This document shows, in pieces, positions 53,026 through 61,949 of a stretch of DNA of 64,000 nt. The stretch spans positions 79,760 through 143,759 of the forward strand of contig JBDKRG010000034.1 of assembly GCA_039683515.1 (NCBI GenBank). The letters are read 5' to 3'. Under the pieces are notes generated by a model, which searched no databases, had not been told where the DNA came from, and was given only the letters and a program-made list of their open reading frames with translations. The stretch is from JAJFUE01 sp039683515 (GTDB lineage: Bacteria > Sumerlaeota > Sumerlaeia > MVZB01). The position numbers were made by a program, and so were the translations under genes. Within the stretch, counting starts at the first letter, position 1. Each line of letters opens with the position of its first letter.

Positions 53026-54390
53026 ATGGAAAAAACAACCCACGCCCCTGAGCCGCTGCTCGTGCCGGGCCAGACGTACGACTCGGTCAGCGAGAAGATC
53101 GGCGCGGTCGTGATCAGGGAGCCGAGCCCGCTGTTCTGGTGGGCGACGATGGGGGTCGGGTTCTCGCTCGTCATGGTGCTGATGATGTCGGTGGCGTGGC
53201 TGTTCATCCGCGGCGTCGGCGTGTGGGGGATCAACATCCCGGTGGCGTGGGGGTTCGCGATCATCAACTTCGTGTGGTGGATCGGGATCGGCCACGCCGG
53301 GACGCTGATCTCGGCGATCCTGCTCCTGATGCGCCAGCACTGGCGCAACTCGATCAACCGGTTCGCCGAGGCGATGACGCTGTTCGCGGTGGCGTGCGCG
53401 GGGATGTTCCCGCTGATGCACCTGGGGCGGCCGCAGGTGTTTTACTGGCTCTTCCCCTACCCCGACACGATGTCGCTGTGGCCGCAGTGGCGGAGCCCGC
53501 TCGTGTGGGACGTGTTCGCGGTCTCGACGTATTTCACCGTGTCGCTGATCTTCTGGTACGTCGGGCTGATCCCCGACCTCGCGACGATGCGCGACCGCGC
53601 CAACGCGCACTGGAAGCGGGTCGCCTTCGGGATCGTGTCGCTCGGGTGGCGCGGCGAGGCCGGGCACTGGCAGCGCTACCAGGCGGTTTACCTGCTGCTG
53701 GCCGCGCTGGCCACGCCGCTGGTGGCGTCGGTGCACAGCGTCGTCGGCCTCGACTTCGCGGTGTCGATCGTCCCGGGCTGGCACAGCACGATCTTCCCGC
53801 CGTATTTCGTGGCCGGGGCGATCTACTCCGGGTTCGCGATGGTGCTGACGCTGGTGATCCCGGTGCGCGCCGCCTACAGGCTGCACGGCCTCATCACGCA
53901 GCGGCACATGGACGCGATGGGCCTGGTGATGCTCGCGATGGGGCTGATCGTCGGCTACGGGTACCTGTGCGAGACGTTCTTCGCGTTCTACAGCGGCAAC
54001 CGCTACGAGCAGTACCTCCAGATCCAGCGGGCGATGGGGCCGTACGCCTGGGCGTTCTGGGCGTTGATCGCGTTCAACATCGTCATCCCGCAGGCGCTGT
54101 GGTGGCGCGCCGCGCGCCGCAACATGCTCGCGCTGTTCCTGATCGCGATATCCGTGAACATCGGGATGTGGCTGGAGCGGTTCGTGATCATCGTCGTCAG
54201 CCTGGCGCGCGATTACATCCCGTCGTCGTGGGAGATGTATCGGCCGACGATCTGGGACTGGGGGACTTTCCTCGGCACGATCGGCTTCTTCACCGCGTGC
54301 ATGTTCCTGTTCATCCGGTTCGTGCCGATGATCTCGATGCACGAGATGCGGGAGCTGATCCACCGCGAGGGGCGCGAAAGCGAAGAGTGA
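53026..54390 (+). CDS. actC: Alternative complex III subunit ActC (NrfD-like)
   Basis: This 454-residue quinone-binding membrane protein has ten predicted helices (NrfD/PsrC family). Examples are FWWATMGVGFSLVMVLMMSVAWLF, FAIINFVWWIGIGHAGTLISAILLL and VHSVVGLDFAVSIVPGWHSTIFPPYF. The ATG at 53026 is chosen because the in-frame codons before it run through the palindromic repeat. Its stop is followed at once by actD. Confidence 0.92.
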   Translation: MEKTTHAPEPLLVPGQTYDSVSEKIGAVVIREPSPLFWWATMGVGFSLVMVLMMSVAWLFIRGVGVWGINIPVAWGFAIINFVWWIGIGHAGTLISAILLLMRQHWRNSINRFAEAMTLFAVACAGMFPLMHLGRPQVFYWLFPYPDTMSLWPQWRSPLVWDVFAVSTYFTVSLIFWYVGLIPDLATMRDRANAHWKRVAFGIVSLGWRGEAGHWQRYQAVYLLLAALATPLVASVHSVVGLDFAVSIVPGWHSTIFPPYFVAGAIYSGFAMVLTLVIPVRAAYRLHGLITQRHMDAMGLVMLAMGLIVGYGYLCETFFAFYSGNRYEQYLQIQRAMGPYAWAFWALIAFNIVIPQALWWRAARRNMLALFLIAISVNIGMWLERFVIIVVSLARDYIPSSWEMYRPTIWDWGTFLGTIGFFTACMFLFIRFVPMISMHEMRELIHREGRESEE

Positions 54391-54413
54391 AGGGTGAAAA
54401 AGAGGAATATCCG

Positions 54414-55001
54414 GTGGCGCATGGAACAAAACAGCCGATGATCGCGACGCGAACGTGGGGGCTGCTGGCCGAGTTCGGGTCGCCCGAGGCGCTGCTGGAG
54501 GCGATCCGGCGCGCGCGCGGCGACGGCTATGTTCGCGTGAACGCCTACACGCCGTTCCCGGTCGACGGGCTGAGCGAGGCGCTGGGGCGCAGGCCGACCC
54601 GACTGCCGTTCCTGGTGCTCGCCGGCGGGCTGCTCGGCGGGATCGGCGGGTACTTGATGCAGTATTACTCGGCGGTGTGGGACTACCCGATCAACGTCGG
54701 GGGGCGGCCGCTGCACAGCTGGCCGTCGTTCATCCCGATCACGTTCGAGCTGACGGTGCTGCTGTCGGCGCTGACGGGGCTGGTCGCCATGGTGATCCTC
54801 AACCGGCTGCCGCAGCCGTATCATCCGCTGTTCAACGCCGAGGTGTTCAAGCGCGCGACGAGCGACCGGTTCTTCATGGCGATCGGCGCCGAGGACGAGC
54901 GGTTCCACGCCGAATCGACGCGCGCGTTCATGGAGTCGCTCGGCGCGCTGTCGGTCACCGAAATCTTCGACGAATCCGTCCGGATCGGAGTATCAACATG
55001 A
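54414..55001 (+). CDS. actD: Alternative complex III subunit ActD (DUF3341)
   Basis: This protein of about 195 residues has two helices (FLVLAGGLLGGIGGYLMQYY and ITFELTVLLSALTGLVAMVIL) and the DUF3341 features GLLAEFGSPEALLEAIRRAR, INVGGRPLHSWPSFIPITFE and RFFMAIGAEDERF. The GTG at 54414 has AGAGGA seven nt upstream; another GTG overlapping the actC stop is possible. Its stop overlaps a short in-frame ATG. Confidence 0.9.
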   Translation: MAHGTKQPMIATRTWGLLAEFGSPEALLEAIRRARGDGYVRVNAYTPFPVDGLSEALGRRPTRLPFLVLAGGLLGGIGGYLMQYYSAVWDYPINVGGRPLHSWPSFIPITFELTVLLSALTGLVAMVILNRLPQPYHPLFNAEVFKRATSDRFFMAIGAEDERFHAESTRAFMESLGALSVTEIFDESVRIGVST

Positions 55002-55110
55002 GACCGATCCCATACACGATTCAACCTGCGGAAATGTTTGCAATGCCATTGACCCCGCGATTCATCGCTTCGCATTCCCCAGATTTTTCGGCCCCAGCGG
55101 GGCCGGCGCA

Positions 55111-55149
55111 AGTAGCCCCCGGCGAAGCGAAGCGCCGCCGGGGGCTACT
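55111..55149. repeat. Palindrome, family D, in the actD-actE gap
   Basis: The 14-bp arms AGTAGCCCCCGGCG and its complement (55136-55149) flank an 11-nt loop. A second hairpin (GGAAACCG/CGGTTTCC, 55254-55275) lies just upstream of actE. Confidence 0.8.
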
Positions 55150-55279
55150 GGCGAACACACCTCCGGTGTGTCCAGGTCGGATTTGGCCTTTTTCAATAAA
55201 CAATTTGGGGAATGATAAACGATTCATGGCGGGGTCCAGCCGACCGTTCCTTCGGAAACCGTTTCGACGGTTTCCCTCC

Positions 55280-55882
55280 ATGGTCCTGTTTCAATCTTCT
55301 GCAAAGCGCCTCCGCGGCCGCTGCTGGTTGATTCTGCTTGTCCTCCTCGCCGCCGGGTGCCGCAACGACCTTGCCGACCAGCCGTCCTTCCGGCCGTTTC
55401 AGCAGACGGATTTCTTCCCCGACCGGACGTCGGCGCGGATGCCGGTCGAGGGGGCGCTGGCGCGGGGCGAGCTCGTCACGGACGAGGCGTTCACGACCGG
55501 CAAGGCCGGCGGCCGGCCTGTCCAGCGCATGCCGATGACGCCGACGCGCGACATGCTCGAGCGCGGCCGCGCGCGGTTCGGTATTTACTGCGCGCCGTGC
55601 CACGGCCTGACCGGCGAAGGCAACGGGATGATCGTCCAGCGCGGGTTCGGGCCGCCCCCTCCGTATCATATCGGCCGACTGCGCGCGGCGCCCGTCGGCC
55701 ACCTGTTCGACGTGATCGCGAACGGCTATGGGACGATGTACGGCTACGCCAGCCGCGTCCCGACGGCCGACCGCTGGGCGATCGTCGCCTACATCCGCGC
55801 GCTTCAGCTCAGCCGGCACGCGCGGCTTGAGGACCTGCCCCCCGGCGAGCGCGACGCCCTGGCCAAAGGAAAGCTGCCGTGA
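55280..55882 (+). CDS. actE: Alternative complex III monoheme cytochrome c ActE
   Basis: This 200-residue lipoprotein has the signal WLILLVLLAAGC, then mature residues RNDLADQPSFRPFQQTDFFPD and a single heme site YCAPCHGLTGEGNGMIVQRGF, with a distal Met later. The ATG at 55280 gives a clean lipoprotein signal. The frame is open to 54998 (ATGA overlap with actD), but that part crosses a palindromic repeat and looks non-native. The end overlaps actF (TGATG). Confidence 0.9.
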   Translation: MVLFQSSAKRLRGRCWLILLVLLAAGCRNDLADQPSFRPFQQTDFFPDRTSARMPVEGALARGELVTDEAFTTGKAGGRPVQRMPMTPTRDMLERGRARFGIYCAPCHGLTGEGNGMIVQRGFGPPPPYHIGRLRAAPVGHLFDVIANGYGTMYGYASRVPTADRWAIVAYIRALQLSRHARLEDLPPGERDALAKGKLP

Positions 55883-57045
55883 TGGACATGAAACGCACAG
55901 GGCTGATCTGCTGGGCGGTCGGCGTGGTCGCGCTCGCGGCGATGGCGGCGGGGGCGGGCGCCGACGGCGGCGTGGCGCTGCGCGCATGGATCTTGGGCTG
56001 GTATTTCTGGTTCAGCATCTCGATGGGGTGCCTGGCGATCCTGATGCTGCAATACGTGATCCATGGCGAGTGGGGGTTCGTGATCCGGCGCCAGCTCGAG
56101 GCCGGGGTGTTCACGCTGCCGGCCATGGCGCTCCTGTTCGCGCCGGTCCTGGCCGGGGTGAGGGGGCTGTACGAATGGGCGGCCGTCCCGCTGCATCCCG
56201 AGGAGTCGGTCTACTGCTTCAAATGCGCGTGGCTGCAGGCGCCCTTCTTCGTGGCGCGCTCGGTGATTTACTTCGCGGTGTTCGTCGGGCTCGGCTGGAA
56301 ACTGCTCGCGTGGGCGGGGGACGCGGGCGCGGATGGGGCGGCGGCGCGCGAGGCGAAGCTGGGCGCGCTCGGCGCCGGCGGGCTGATCGCCTATTTCCTC
56401 GTCTTCACGCTGGCGGCGGTCGACTGGATCATGTCGCTCGAGCCGGAGTGGCACTCCACGATTTTCGGCGCGCAGCTCATGATGGGCCAGGGGGTGGCCG
56501 CGGTGAGCCTGACGGTGATCGCGACGGTCTGGCTGATGCGATCCGGGCCGCTGCGCGGCGTCGCCCGCGCGGCGCACGTCAACGACCTCGGCAACCTGAT
56601 GCTCGCGTTCGTGATGCTGTGGACCTACATGGCGTTCGTGCAATACCTGATCATCTGGTGCGGGAACCTGCGCGAGGACAACGTCTGGTTCGTTCACCGC
56701 GGCCGGGGCGGGTGGCCGCTCCTGGCGGCCGCGCTGGCGCTCGCCCATTTCGCCGCGCCGTTCGCGATCCTGCTGTCGAGGACGGCCAAACGCAACGGGG
56801 CGATCATGGCCGGCGTGGCCGGGCTGCTGCTCGTCGCGCACGCCGGCGACTGCTTCTGGCTGATCGCGCCGAACTTTGGCGACGCGCGCGGCGCGCCGGG
56901 CTGGATGGATATCGCCGCCCTCGGCGGGATCGGCGGCGTGTGGCTCGGGTGCTTCCTGCGGCGCCTGGCGTCGCGGCCGCCCGTGCCGGAGCACGACGCC
57001 CGGTTCGAGCACGTCAAGCGCCGCGCGGCGGAGGGGGAAGCCTGA
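55882..57045 (+). CDS. actF: Alternative complex III subunit ActF
   Basis: This 387-residue protein has about ten helices and belongs to the NrfD-like quinol:cytochrome-c oxidoreductase subunit 2 family. Conserved stretches are GWYFWFSISMGCLAILMLQYV, VYCFKCAWLQAPFFVARSVIYF, VDWIMSLEPEWHSTIFGAQ and YLIIWCGNLREDNVWF. Its start overlaps the actE stop (TGATG) with AAAGGAAAG upstream. It is followed by a small subunit in the same overlap style. Confidence 0.92.
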   Translation: MDMKRTGLICWAVGVVALAAMAAGAGADGGVALRAWILGWYFWFSISMGCLAILMLQYVIHGEWGFVIRRQLEAGVFTLPAMALLFAPVLAGVRGLYEWAAVPLHPEESVYCFKCAWLQAPFFVARSVIYFAVFVGLGWKLLAWAGDAGADGAAAREAKLGALGAGGLIAYFLVFTLAAVDWIMSLEPEWHSTIFGAQLMMGQGVAAVSLTVIATVWLMRSGPLRGVARAAHVNDLGNLMLAFVMLWTYMAFVQYLIIWCGNLREDNVWFVHRGRGGWPLLAAALALAHFAAPFAILLSRTAKRNGAIMAGVAGLLLVAHAGDCFWLIAPNFGDARGAPGWMDIAALGGIGGVWLGCFLRRLASRPPVPEHDARFEHVKRRAAEGEA

Positions 57046-57437
57046 TGGCCGGCGACGACCCCAACGCCAGACACGAGACGCGCGACGTGCCGCTCAAGCC
57101 GTTCCTGATCTTCCTCGCGGTGATGGCGACGGGCGCCGTGCTGATGCACTTGGCGCTCGGCGCGCTCGCGCTGGTGTTCAACCAGTTCAACGTGCGGATC
57201 CACGGCACGCCCGCGCCGATCGCGCTCGGGCCGACCGAGCCGCCCACGCCGCAGCTTCTTTTGAGCGACACGCCGCTCGAGGAGTTGCGGCAGGCGCAGA
57301 TGGAGGAGCTGACCGGCTACAAGTGGGCCGATCGCCGGCGGGGGTTCGTCGCGATCCCGATCGAGGAGGCGATGGACATCGTGGCCCGGCGCGGCATCCC
57401 GGACTGGCGCAACGAGACCGATTTCCGCTACTGGTGA
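57045..57437 (+). CDS. Small membrane subunit at the act/cox junction (possible ActG)
   Basis: This 130-residue protein has one helix near residue 20-42 (FLIFLAVMATGAVLMHLALGALALVF) and a soluble tail with LEELRQAQMEELTGYKWADRRRG and RRGIPDW. It overlaps actF by one base (TGATG). Small proteins with this 'LxxLRxxExxxLxxYxWxD' tail are common at the end of such operons. ActG is the likely equivalent, but the identity is inferred from position. Confidence 0.75.
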   Translation: MAGDDPNARHETRDVPLKPFLIFLAVMATGAVLMHLALGALALVFNQFNVRIHGTPAPIALGPTEPPTPQLLLSDTPLEELRQAQMEELTGYKWADRRRGFVAIPIEEAMDIVARRGIPDWRNETDFRYW

Positions 57438-57442
57438 GCCTC

Positions 57443-58468
57443 ATGAATGGTAAACGACACAGCACCATCGCGGCCACGGCCCTGCTTCTCGGCAACGATG
57501 CATGGGCGGCCGCCGCGGACCGCGGGATCCAGTTTTTCCCCGAGCAGGCGTCGTCGGTCGCGCGGCAGGTCGATTACCTGTTCTTCTTCCTGGTGTTCAT
57601 CTGCACGATCGTGGGGGTCGGCATCGCGCTGGCGCTGATCTATTTCTCGATCCGCTATCACCACACCCGCGCCGCCGACCGCGGCCCGATCCGGATCAAC
57701 ACGCTCAAGATCGAGATCGCGTGGTCGGTCATCCCCCTAGCGATTTTCATGGTGATTTTCGTGTGGGCCGGGTGGCTGTATTTCCACCTGCAACAGATGC
57801 CGACCACCACCGCGCTGCAGATCTACGGGATCGGCCAGCAATGGATGTGGACGTTCCAGCACCCCGGCGGCGTGCGCGAGATCAACGACCTGCACGTCCC
57901 GATCGGCCGTGACGTCAAGATGATCCTGACCTCCGAGGACGTCATCCACAGCTTCTACATCCCCGACTTCCGCGTCAAACAGGACGTCCTGCCCGACCGC
58001 TACACGTACGTGTGGTTCAAGGCGACGAAGCTCGGGGCGTTCCACCTGTTCTGCGCCGAATACTGCGGGACGTATCATTCCGGCATGCGCGGGATGGTTT
58101 ACGTCATGCAGCCGGACGAATACCAGCGCTGGCTGGCGGGTCGGGAGCCGGCCGGGGGGCTGGCCGAAAAGGGGCGGCGGCTCTTCAGCCAGCTCGGCTG
58201 CGCGAGCTGCCACGTCGCCGGCGCGGGCGTGCGCGCGCCGCTGCTGCAGAACCTCTACGGCCGGCAGGTCCGGCTCGACGACGGCCGCACGATCACGGCC
58301 GACGACCCGTACATCCGCGACTCGATCCTGCTGCCGCAGAAGGACGTCGTCGCCGGCTACCCGCCGGTCATGCCGACGTTCCGCGGGATCGTGAAGGAGG
58401 ACGAGACGCTGGCGCTGATCGAATACATCAAGACGCTGCGCGAGGCCGCGGAGGGGGCGCCGCGATGA
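57443..58468 (+). CDS. coxB: caa3-type cytochrome c oxidase subunit II
   Basis: This is a 341-residue subunit with two helices, a CuA domain and a fused cytochrome c. The CuA motif FCAEYCGTYHSGMRGMV provides two Cys, His and Met, with an earlier HSFYIPDFRVKQD. The C-terminal CASCH heme site and PPVMPTF Met form the cytochrome c domain. The fusion makes this a caa3 oxidase that can take electrons from ActE or ActA. It is in one operon with act genes. Its stop overlaps coxA (ATGA). Confidence 0.95.
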   Translation: MNGKRHSTIAATALLLGNDAWAAAADRGIQFFPEQASSVARQVDYLFFFLVFICTIVGVGIALALIYFSIRYHHTRAADRGPIRINTLKIEIAWSVIPLAIFMVIFVWAGWLYFHLQQMPTTTALQIYGIGQQWMWTFQHPGGVREINDLHVPIGRDVKMILTSEDVIHSFYIPDFRVKQDVLPDRYTYVWFKATKLGAFHLFCAEYCGTYHSGMRGMVYVMQPDEYQRWLAGREPAGGLAEKGRRLFSQLGCASCHVAGAGVRAPLLQNLYGRQVRLDDGRTITADDPYIRDSILLPQKDVVAGYPPVMPTFRGIVKEDETLALIEYIKTLREAAEGAPR

Positions 58469-60135
58469 ACCCACCACCGCGACGAATCCATTATTTGAAC
58501 AACGGCTACGGCGCGCGCTCGTGGCTGCTCACGACCGACCACAAGCGGATCGCGATCCTCTACCTGCTGACGATCACGCTGTTCTTCATGCTCGGCGGGC
58601 TGTTCGCGCTGGGGATCCGGCTCGAGCTGCTTTCGCCGCGCGCGTGGCTCGTCCAGCCCGAGACCTATAACCGCATGTTCTCGCTGCACGGGATCATCAT
58701 GGTGTGGTTCTTCCTGATCCCGTCGATCCCGACCGTGTTCGGCAATTTCCTCGTCCCGATGATGGTCGGCGCGCGCGACATGGCGTTCCCGCGGCTGAAC
58801 CTCGCGAGCTGGTACGTGTTCGCCGTCGGCGGCCTGTTCACGATTCTCGTCACGCTCCTTGGCGGCGTCGACACCGGCTGGACGTTCTACACGCCGTACA
58901 GCAGCACGTATTCCAATTCATACGTGCTGCTCACCGCCACCGGCGTGTTCGTCACCGGGTTCTCCTCGATCTTCACGGGGATCAATTTCATCGTGACGGT
59001 CCACACGATGCGCGCGCCGGGAATGACGTGGTTCCGGCTGCCGCTGTTCGTCTGGGCCAACTACGCCACGGCGCTGATCCTCGTGCTGGCGACTCCGGTG
59101 CTGGCGATCACGCTGTTTTTGATCGGCATGGAGCGGCTGTTCGGCGTCGGGGTGTTCGACCCGAGGCTGGGCGGCGACCCGCTTCTGTTCCAGCACCTGT
59201 TCTGGTTTTACTCGCACCCGGCCGTCTACATCATGATCCTGCCGGGGATGGGGGTGGTCAGCGAGCTGGTCGCCTGCTTCGCGCACCGGCGCATTTTCGG
59301 CTACCGGTTCGTCGCCTACGCCAGCCTGGCGATCGCGCTGTTCGGGTTCCTCGTCTGGGGCCACCACATGTTCGTGGCCGGGATGTCGATGTACGGCGGG
59401 CTGGTGTTTTCGTTCCTGAGCTACCTGGTGGCGGTCCCGTCGGCGATCAAGGTGTTCAACTGGACGGCGACGCTCTACAAGGGCTCGATCCGCCTCGCGA
59501 CGCCGATGCTGTTCGCGATCGGCTTCATCGGGCTGTTCACGATCGGCGGGATGACGGGGCTGTTCCTGGCGGCGCTGGCCGTCGACGTCCACGTCACGGA
59601 CACGTATTTCATCGTCGCGCATTTCCACTACATCATGGTCGGCGGGATGGTGATGGCCTACATGGGGGCGCTGCACTTCTGGTGGCCGAAGATGACCGGC
59701 AAGCTCTACCCGGAACGGCTCGCGATCCTGTCGGCGATCATCGTTTTCGTCGGCTTCAACCTGACGTTCTTCCCGCAGTTCGTCCTCGGCTACATGGGCA
59801 TGCCGCGGCGCTCGATCTTCTACCCGCCCGAATACCAGTGGCTGAACGTGATGTCGACCGCCGGGGCGTCGATCCTGGGCGTCGGCTACCTGTTCCCGTT
59901 CCTGTATCTGTTCTGGTCGCTGGCGCGGGGGGCCGAGGCCGGGCCCAACCCGTGGGACGCGCGCGGCCTCGAATGGGAATTCGCCGACTCGCCGCCGCTG
60001 CCGGAGAACTTCGCCGAGACCCCCGTCAACGACCGCGAGGCCTACGCCTACGATCTGCCGGCGAGGGAAATGGCGCCGAGCCAGGCCCTCGCGCGACAAA
60101 ACAAGGCAGTGGAGTTGGAGAGGAAACAAACATAA
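58465..60135 (+). CDS. coxA: Cytochrome c oxidase subunit I
   Basis: This is the 556-residue heme-copper oxidase catalytic subunit. It has the usual twelve helices. Ligands are H in MFSLHGIIMVWFF, HPAVYIMILPGMG with the H-x3-Y crosslink site, WGHHMFVAG, and AHFHYIMVGGMV. The ATG overlaps coxB. A 114-nt AT-rich gap separates it from coxC, unlike all other joints in the operon. Confidence 0.97.
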   Translation: MNPPPRRIHYLNNGYGARSWLLTTDHKRIAILYLLTITLFFMLGGLFALGIRLELLSPRAWLVQPETYNRMFSLHGIIMVWFFLIPSIPTVFGNFLVPMMVGARDMAFPRLNLASWYVFAVGGLFTILVTLLGGVDTGWTFYTPYSSTYSNSYVLLTATGVFVTGFSSIFTGINFIVTVHTMRAPGMTWFRLPLFVWANYATALILVLATPVLAITLFLIGMERLFGVGVFDPRLGGDPLLFQHLFWFYSHPAVYIMILPGMGVVSELVACFAHRRIFGYRFVAYASLAIALFGFLVWGHHMFVAGMSMYGGLVFSFLSYLVAVPSAIKVFNWTATLYKGSIRLATPMLFAIGFIGLFTIGGMTGLFLAALAVDVHVTDTYFIVAHFHYIMVGGMVMAYMGALHFWWPKMTGKLYPERLAILSAIIVFVGFNLTFFPQFVLGYMGMPRRSIFYPPEYQWLNVMSTAGASILGVGYLFPFLYLFWSLARGAEAGPNPWDARGLEWEFADSPPLPENFAETPVNDREAYAYDLPAREMAPSQALARQNKAVELERKQT

Positions 60136-60249
60136 GAATGTAAAATGTAAAATGAGCAATTTAAAATTTAAAAATATGAAAAGTGGCAACCCGCGCTAAA
60201 TTTTAAATTGTATATTCTACATTTTAAATTGAATTAGGATTCTGATCTC

Positions 60250-60906
60250 TTGGCGCACGGCACCAACCACACTCCCGGTCTTCTCCCGCAGTTCGACGAC
60301 CTCGAGCAGCAGCGGGTTTCCTATAACCTCGGCATGTGGATCTTCCTCGCGACCGAGGTGCTGTTCTTCGGCGGCATCTTCATGGGCTACATCGTTTACC
60401 GCATGCATTACGGGCATGCGTGGCACGAGGCGAGCCGGCACCTCATCATGCCGGCCGGGGCGATCAACACCATCGTGCTGCTGACGAGCAGCCTCACCAT
60501 GGCGCTCGCGGTGCGCCACAGCCAGCTTGGCCAAAACCGTGCGTGCGCCCGGCTGCTGCTGGTGACCATGGGGCTGGGCATCGTCTTCATGTGCATCAAG
60601 GCGTTTGAATACCACCACGAATACGAGGTCGGCAATATCCCGGGGATCAGGTTCACGTATGCCGGGCCGGACCCGGGCCAGACGCAGCTGTTTTACGTGT
60701 TTTATTTCCTCATGACGGGCGTGCACGCCATCCACATGATCATCGGCGTCTGCGTGGTCGCGTTCATGGCGCTCATGAGCCGGCTGGGCCGCTACAGCCC
60801 CGGCCATCACGCGCCGATCGAGATGACGGGCCTGTACTGGCATTTCGTCGACATCGTCTGGATTTTCCTCTTCCCGCTATTGTATCTGATGGGGTACCCG
60901 AAATGA
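60250..60906 (+). CDS. coxC: Cytochrome c oxidase subunit III
   Basis: This 218-residue protein has five helices typical of the short form of subunit III. Motifs are GMWIFLATEVLFFGGIF, SSLTMALAVRHS, KAFEYHHEYEVG and GLYWHFVDIVWIFLFPLLYL. TTG is the start; AGGA lies about 13 nt before it. Its stop overlaps coxD (ATGA). Confidence 0.95.
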   Translation: MAHGTNHTPGLLPQFDDLEQQRVSYNLGMWIFLATEVLFFGGIFMGYIVYRMHYGHAWHEASRHLIMPAGAINTIVLLTSSLTMALAVRHSQLGQNRACARLLLVTMGLGIVFMCIKAFEYHHEYEVGNIPGIRFTYAGPDPGQTQLFYVFYFLMTGVHAIHMIIGVCVVAFMALMSRLGRYSPGHHAPIEMTGLYWHFVDIVWIFLFPLLYLMGYPK

Positions 60907-61196
60907 GCGAGCACATCGTCGAGCCGAGGATCTACGTCCGCGTCTTTGCGGCGCTGATGGCGCTGCTGGCCCTGACGATCGGCGTGTCGGCGCTGGACCT
61001 GGGGCTGTTCAACTGGGTGGCGGCGCTGACGATCGCCGTCGTCAAGGCGAGCCTTGTCACGCTGTATTTCATGCACGCCCGCTACGGCTCGCATCAGGTG
61101 TGGCTGGTCGCCGGGATGGGGATCGTGTGGTTCCTGATCATGGTCGTCCTGACGCTGAGCGACTACGTGGCGCGCGGCGTGATCGCCAGGCCATGA
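60903..61196 (+). CDS. coxD: Cytochrome c oxidase subunit IV family protein
   Basis: This is a 97-residue protein with three helices (FAALMALLALTIGVSAL, NWVAALTIAVVKASLVTLYFMH and WLVAGMGIVWFLIMVVLTLS). The VVKASLVTLYFMHARYG stretch is diagnostic of the prokaryotic subunit IV (COX4_pro / CtaF-like). It overlaps coxC by four bases and is the last gene of the act-cox operon. Confidence 0.92.
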   Translation: MSEHIVEPRIYVRVFAALMALLALTIGVSALDLGLFNWVAALTIAVVKASLVTLYFMHARYGSHQVWLVAGMGIVWFLIMVVLTLSDYVARGVIARP

Positions 61197-61243
61197 CCAC
61201 GGCTTGCCGGCCGAGGCCTTGGCGAAGGCCGGGAGCCATTTGC

Positions 61244-61272
61244 TTGATTGGCGCTCGCCGTTCCTTTAAACT
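61244..61272 (+). promoter_or_regulatory. Possible promoter of the bacterioferritin gene
   Basis: TTGATT, a 17-nt spacer and TAAACT lie 48 nt before the ATG, in the gap after coxD. Confidence 0.4.
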
Positions 61273-61319
61273 GGCCCTGTTCGCGCTAGGCAGCAAATTA
61301 CCCAAAGGAGCTCACGCAC

Positions 61320-61823
61320 ATGCACGAGAACAGCATCAAACTGCTCAACAAGGCCGTTGCCGACGAGCTTTCGGCCGTCCACCAGTACATGTATTTCCAT
61401 TTCCATTGCGACGACCAGGGGCTGGACCTGCTGGCCAACCTGTTCCGGGTGACGGCCATCCAGGAAATGATGCACATCGAGCTGCTGGCCGAGCGCATCC
61501 TGTTCCTCAAGGGCGAAGTCGAGATGGTCGCGTCGGTCGGCGTGCAGAAACTGACGAAGGTCAAGGAGATGCTCGAGCTGGCGCGCAAGATGGAAGAGGA
61601 TAGCGCCAAGGCCTACAACATCTGGGCCAACGAGTGCGCCGCCAACGCCGACTCGGTCTCGAAGAAGCTCTTCGAGCAGCTGGTCGTCGACGAGGAACGC
61701 CACTACGACCAGTATGACAACGAAATCGACCACATGACCGAATACGGCGATAACTACCTGGCGCTGCAGTCGATCGAGCGCAGCAAGCGCACCGCCGCCG
61801 GCCCCCAGCAAGGCCAGGCGTGA
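61320..61823 (+). CDS. bfr: Bacterioferritin-like iron-storage protein
   Basis: This 167-residue protein has E16, E49, H52 (QEMMHIE) and a later DEERHYDQY as di-iron site residues. M50 corresponds to the heme-binding Met of bacterioferritin. ILFLKGE after the second helix is also Bfr-like. AAAGGAG 9 nt upstream fixes the start. It is the second iron-storage gene in the window (ferritin at 6.2 kb). It follows the oxidase operon and shares a bidirectional hairpin with the MBL gene. Confidence 0.9.
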   Translation: MHENSIKLLNKAVADELSAVHQYMYFHFHCDDQGLDLLANLFRVTAIQEMMHIELLAERILFLKGEVEMVASVGVQKLTKVKEMLELARKMEEDSAKAYNIWANECAANADSVSKKLFEQLVVDEERHYDQYDNEIDHMTEYGDNYLALQSIERSKRTAAGPQQGQA

Positions 61824-61826
61824 GCC

Positions 61827-61949
61827 GATTTCGGATTTCGGATTGCGGATTGCGGAATAAAAAACACAAGGCGGATTTCGGAACGGAACAAACCCACCCG
61901 AAATCCGCCTTTATTTTGTGTTTCAATCCGCAATCCGAATTCCGCAATC
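61827..61949. terminator. Bidirectional hairpin with flanking heptamer repeats
   Basis: The inner stem AAGGCGGATTTCGG/CCGAAATCCGCCTT (61868-61881, 61898-61911) has a T-rich right flank and an A-rich left flank. Outside it lie GGATTGC heptamers on the left and their complement on the right, so the whole 123-nt gap is nearly palindromic. It terminates bfr and the convergent MBL gene. Confidence 0.85.
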
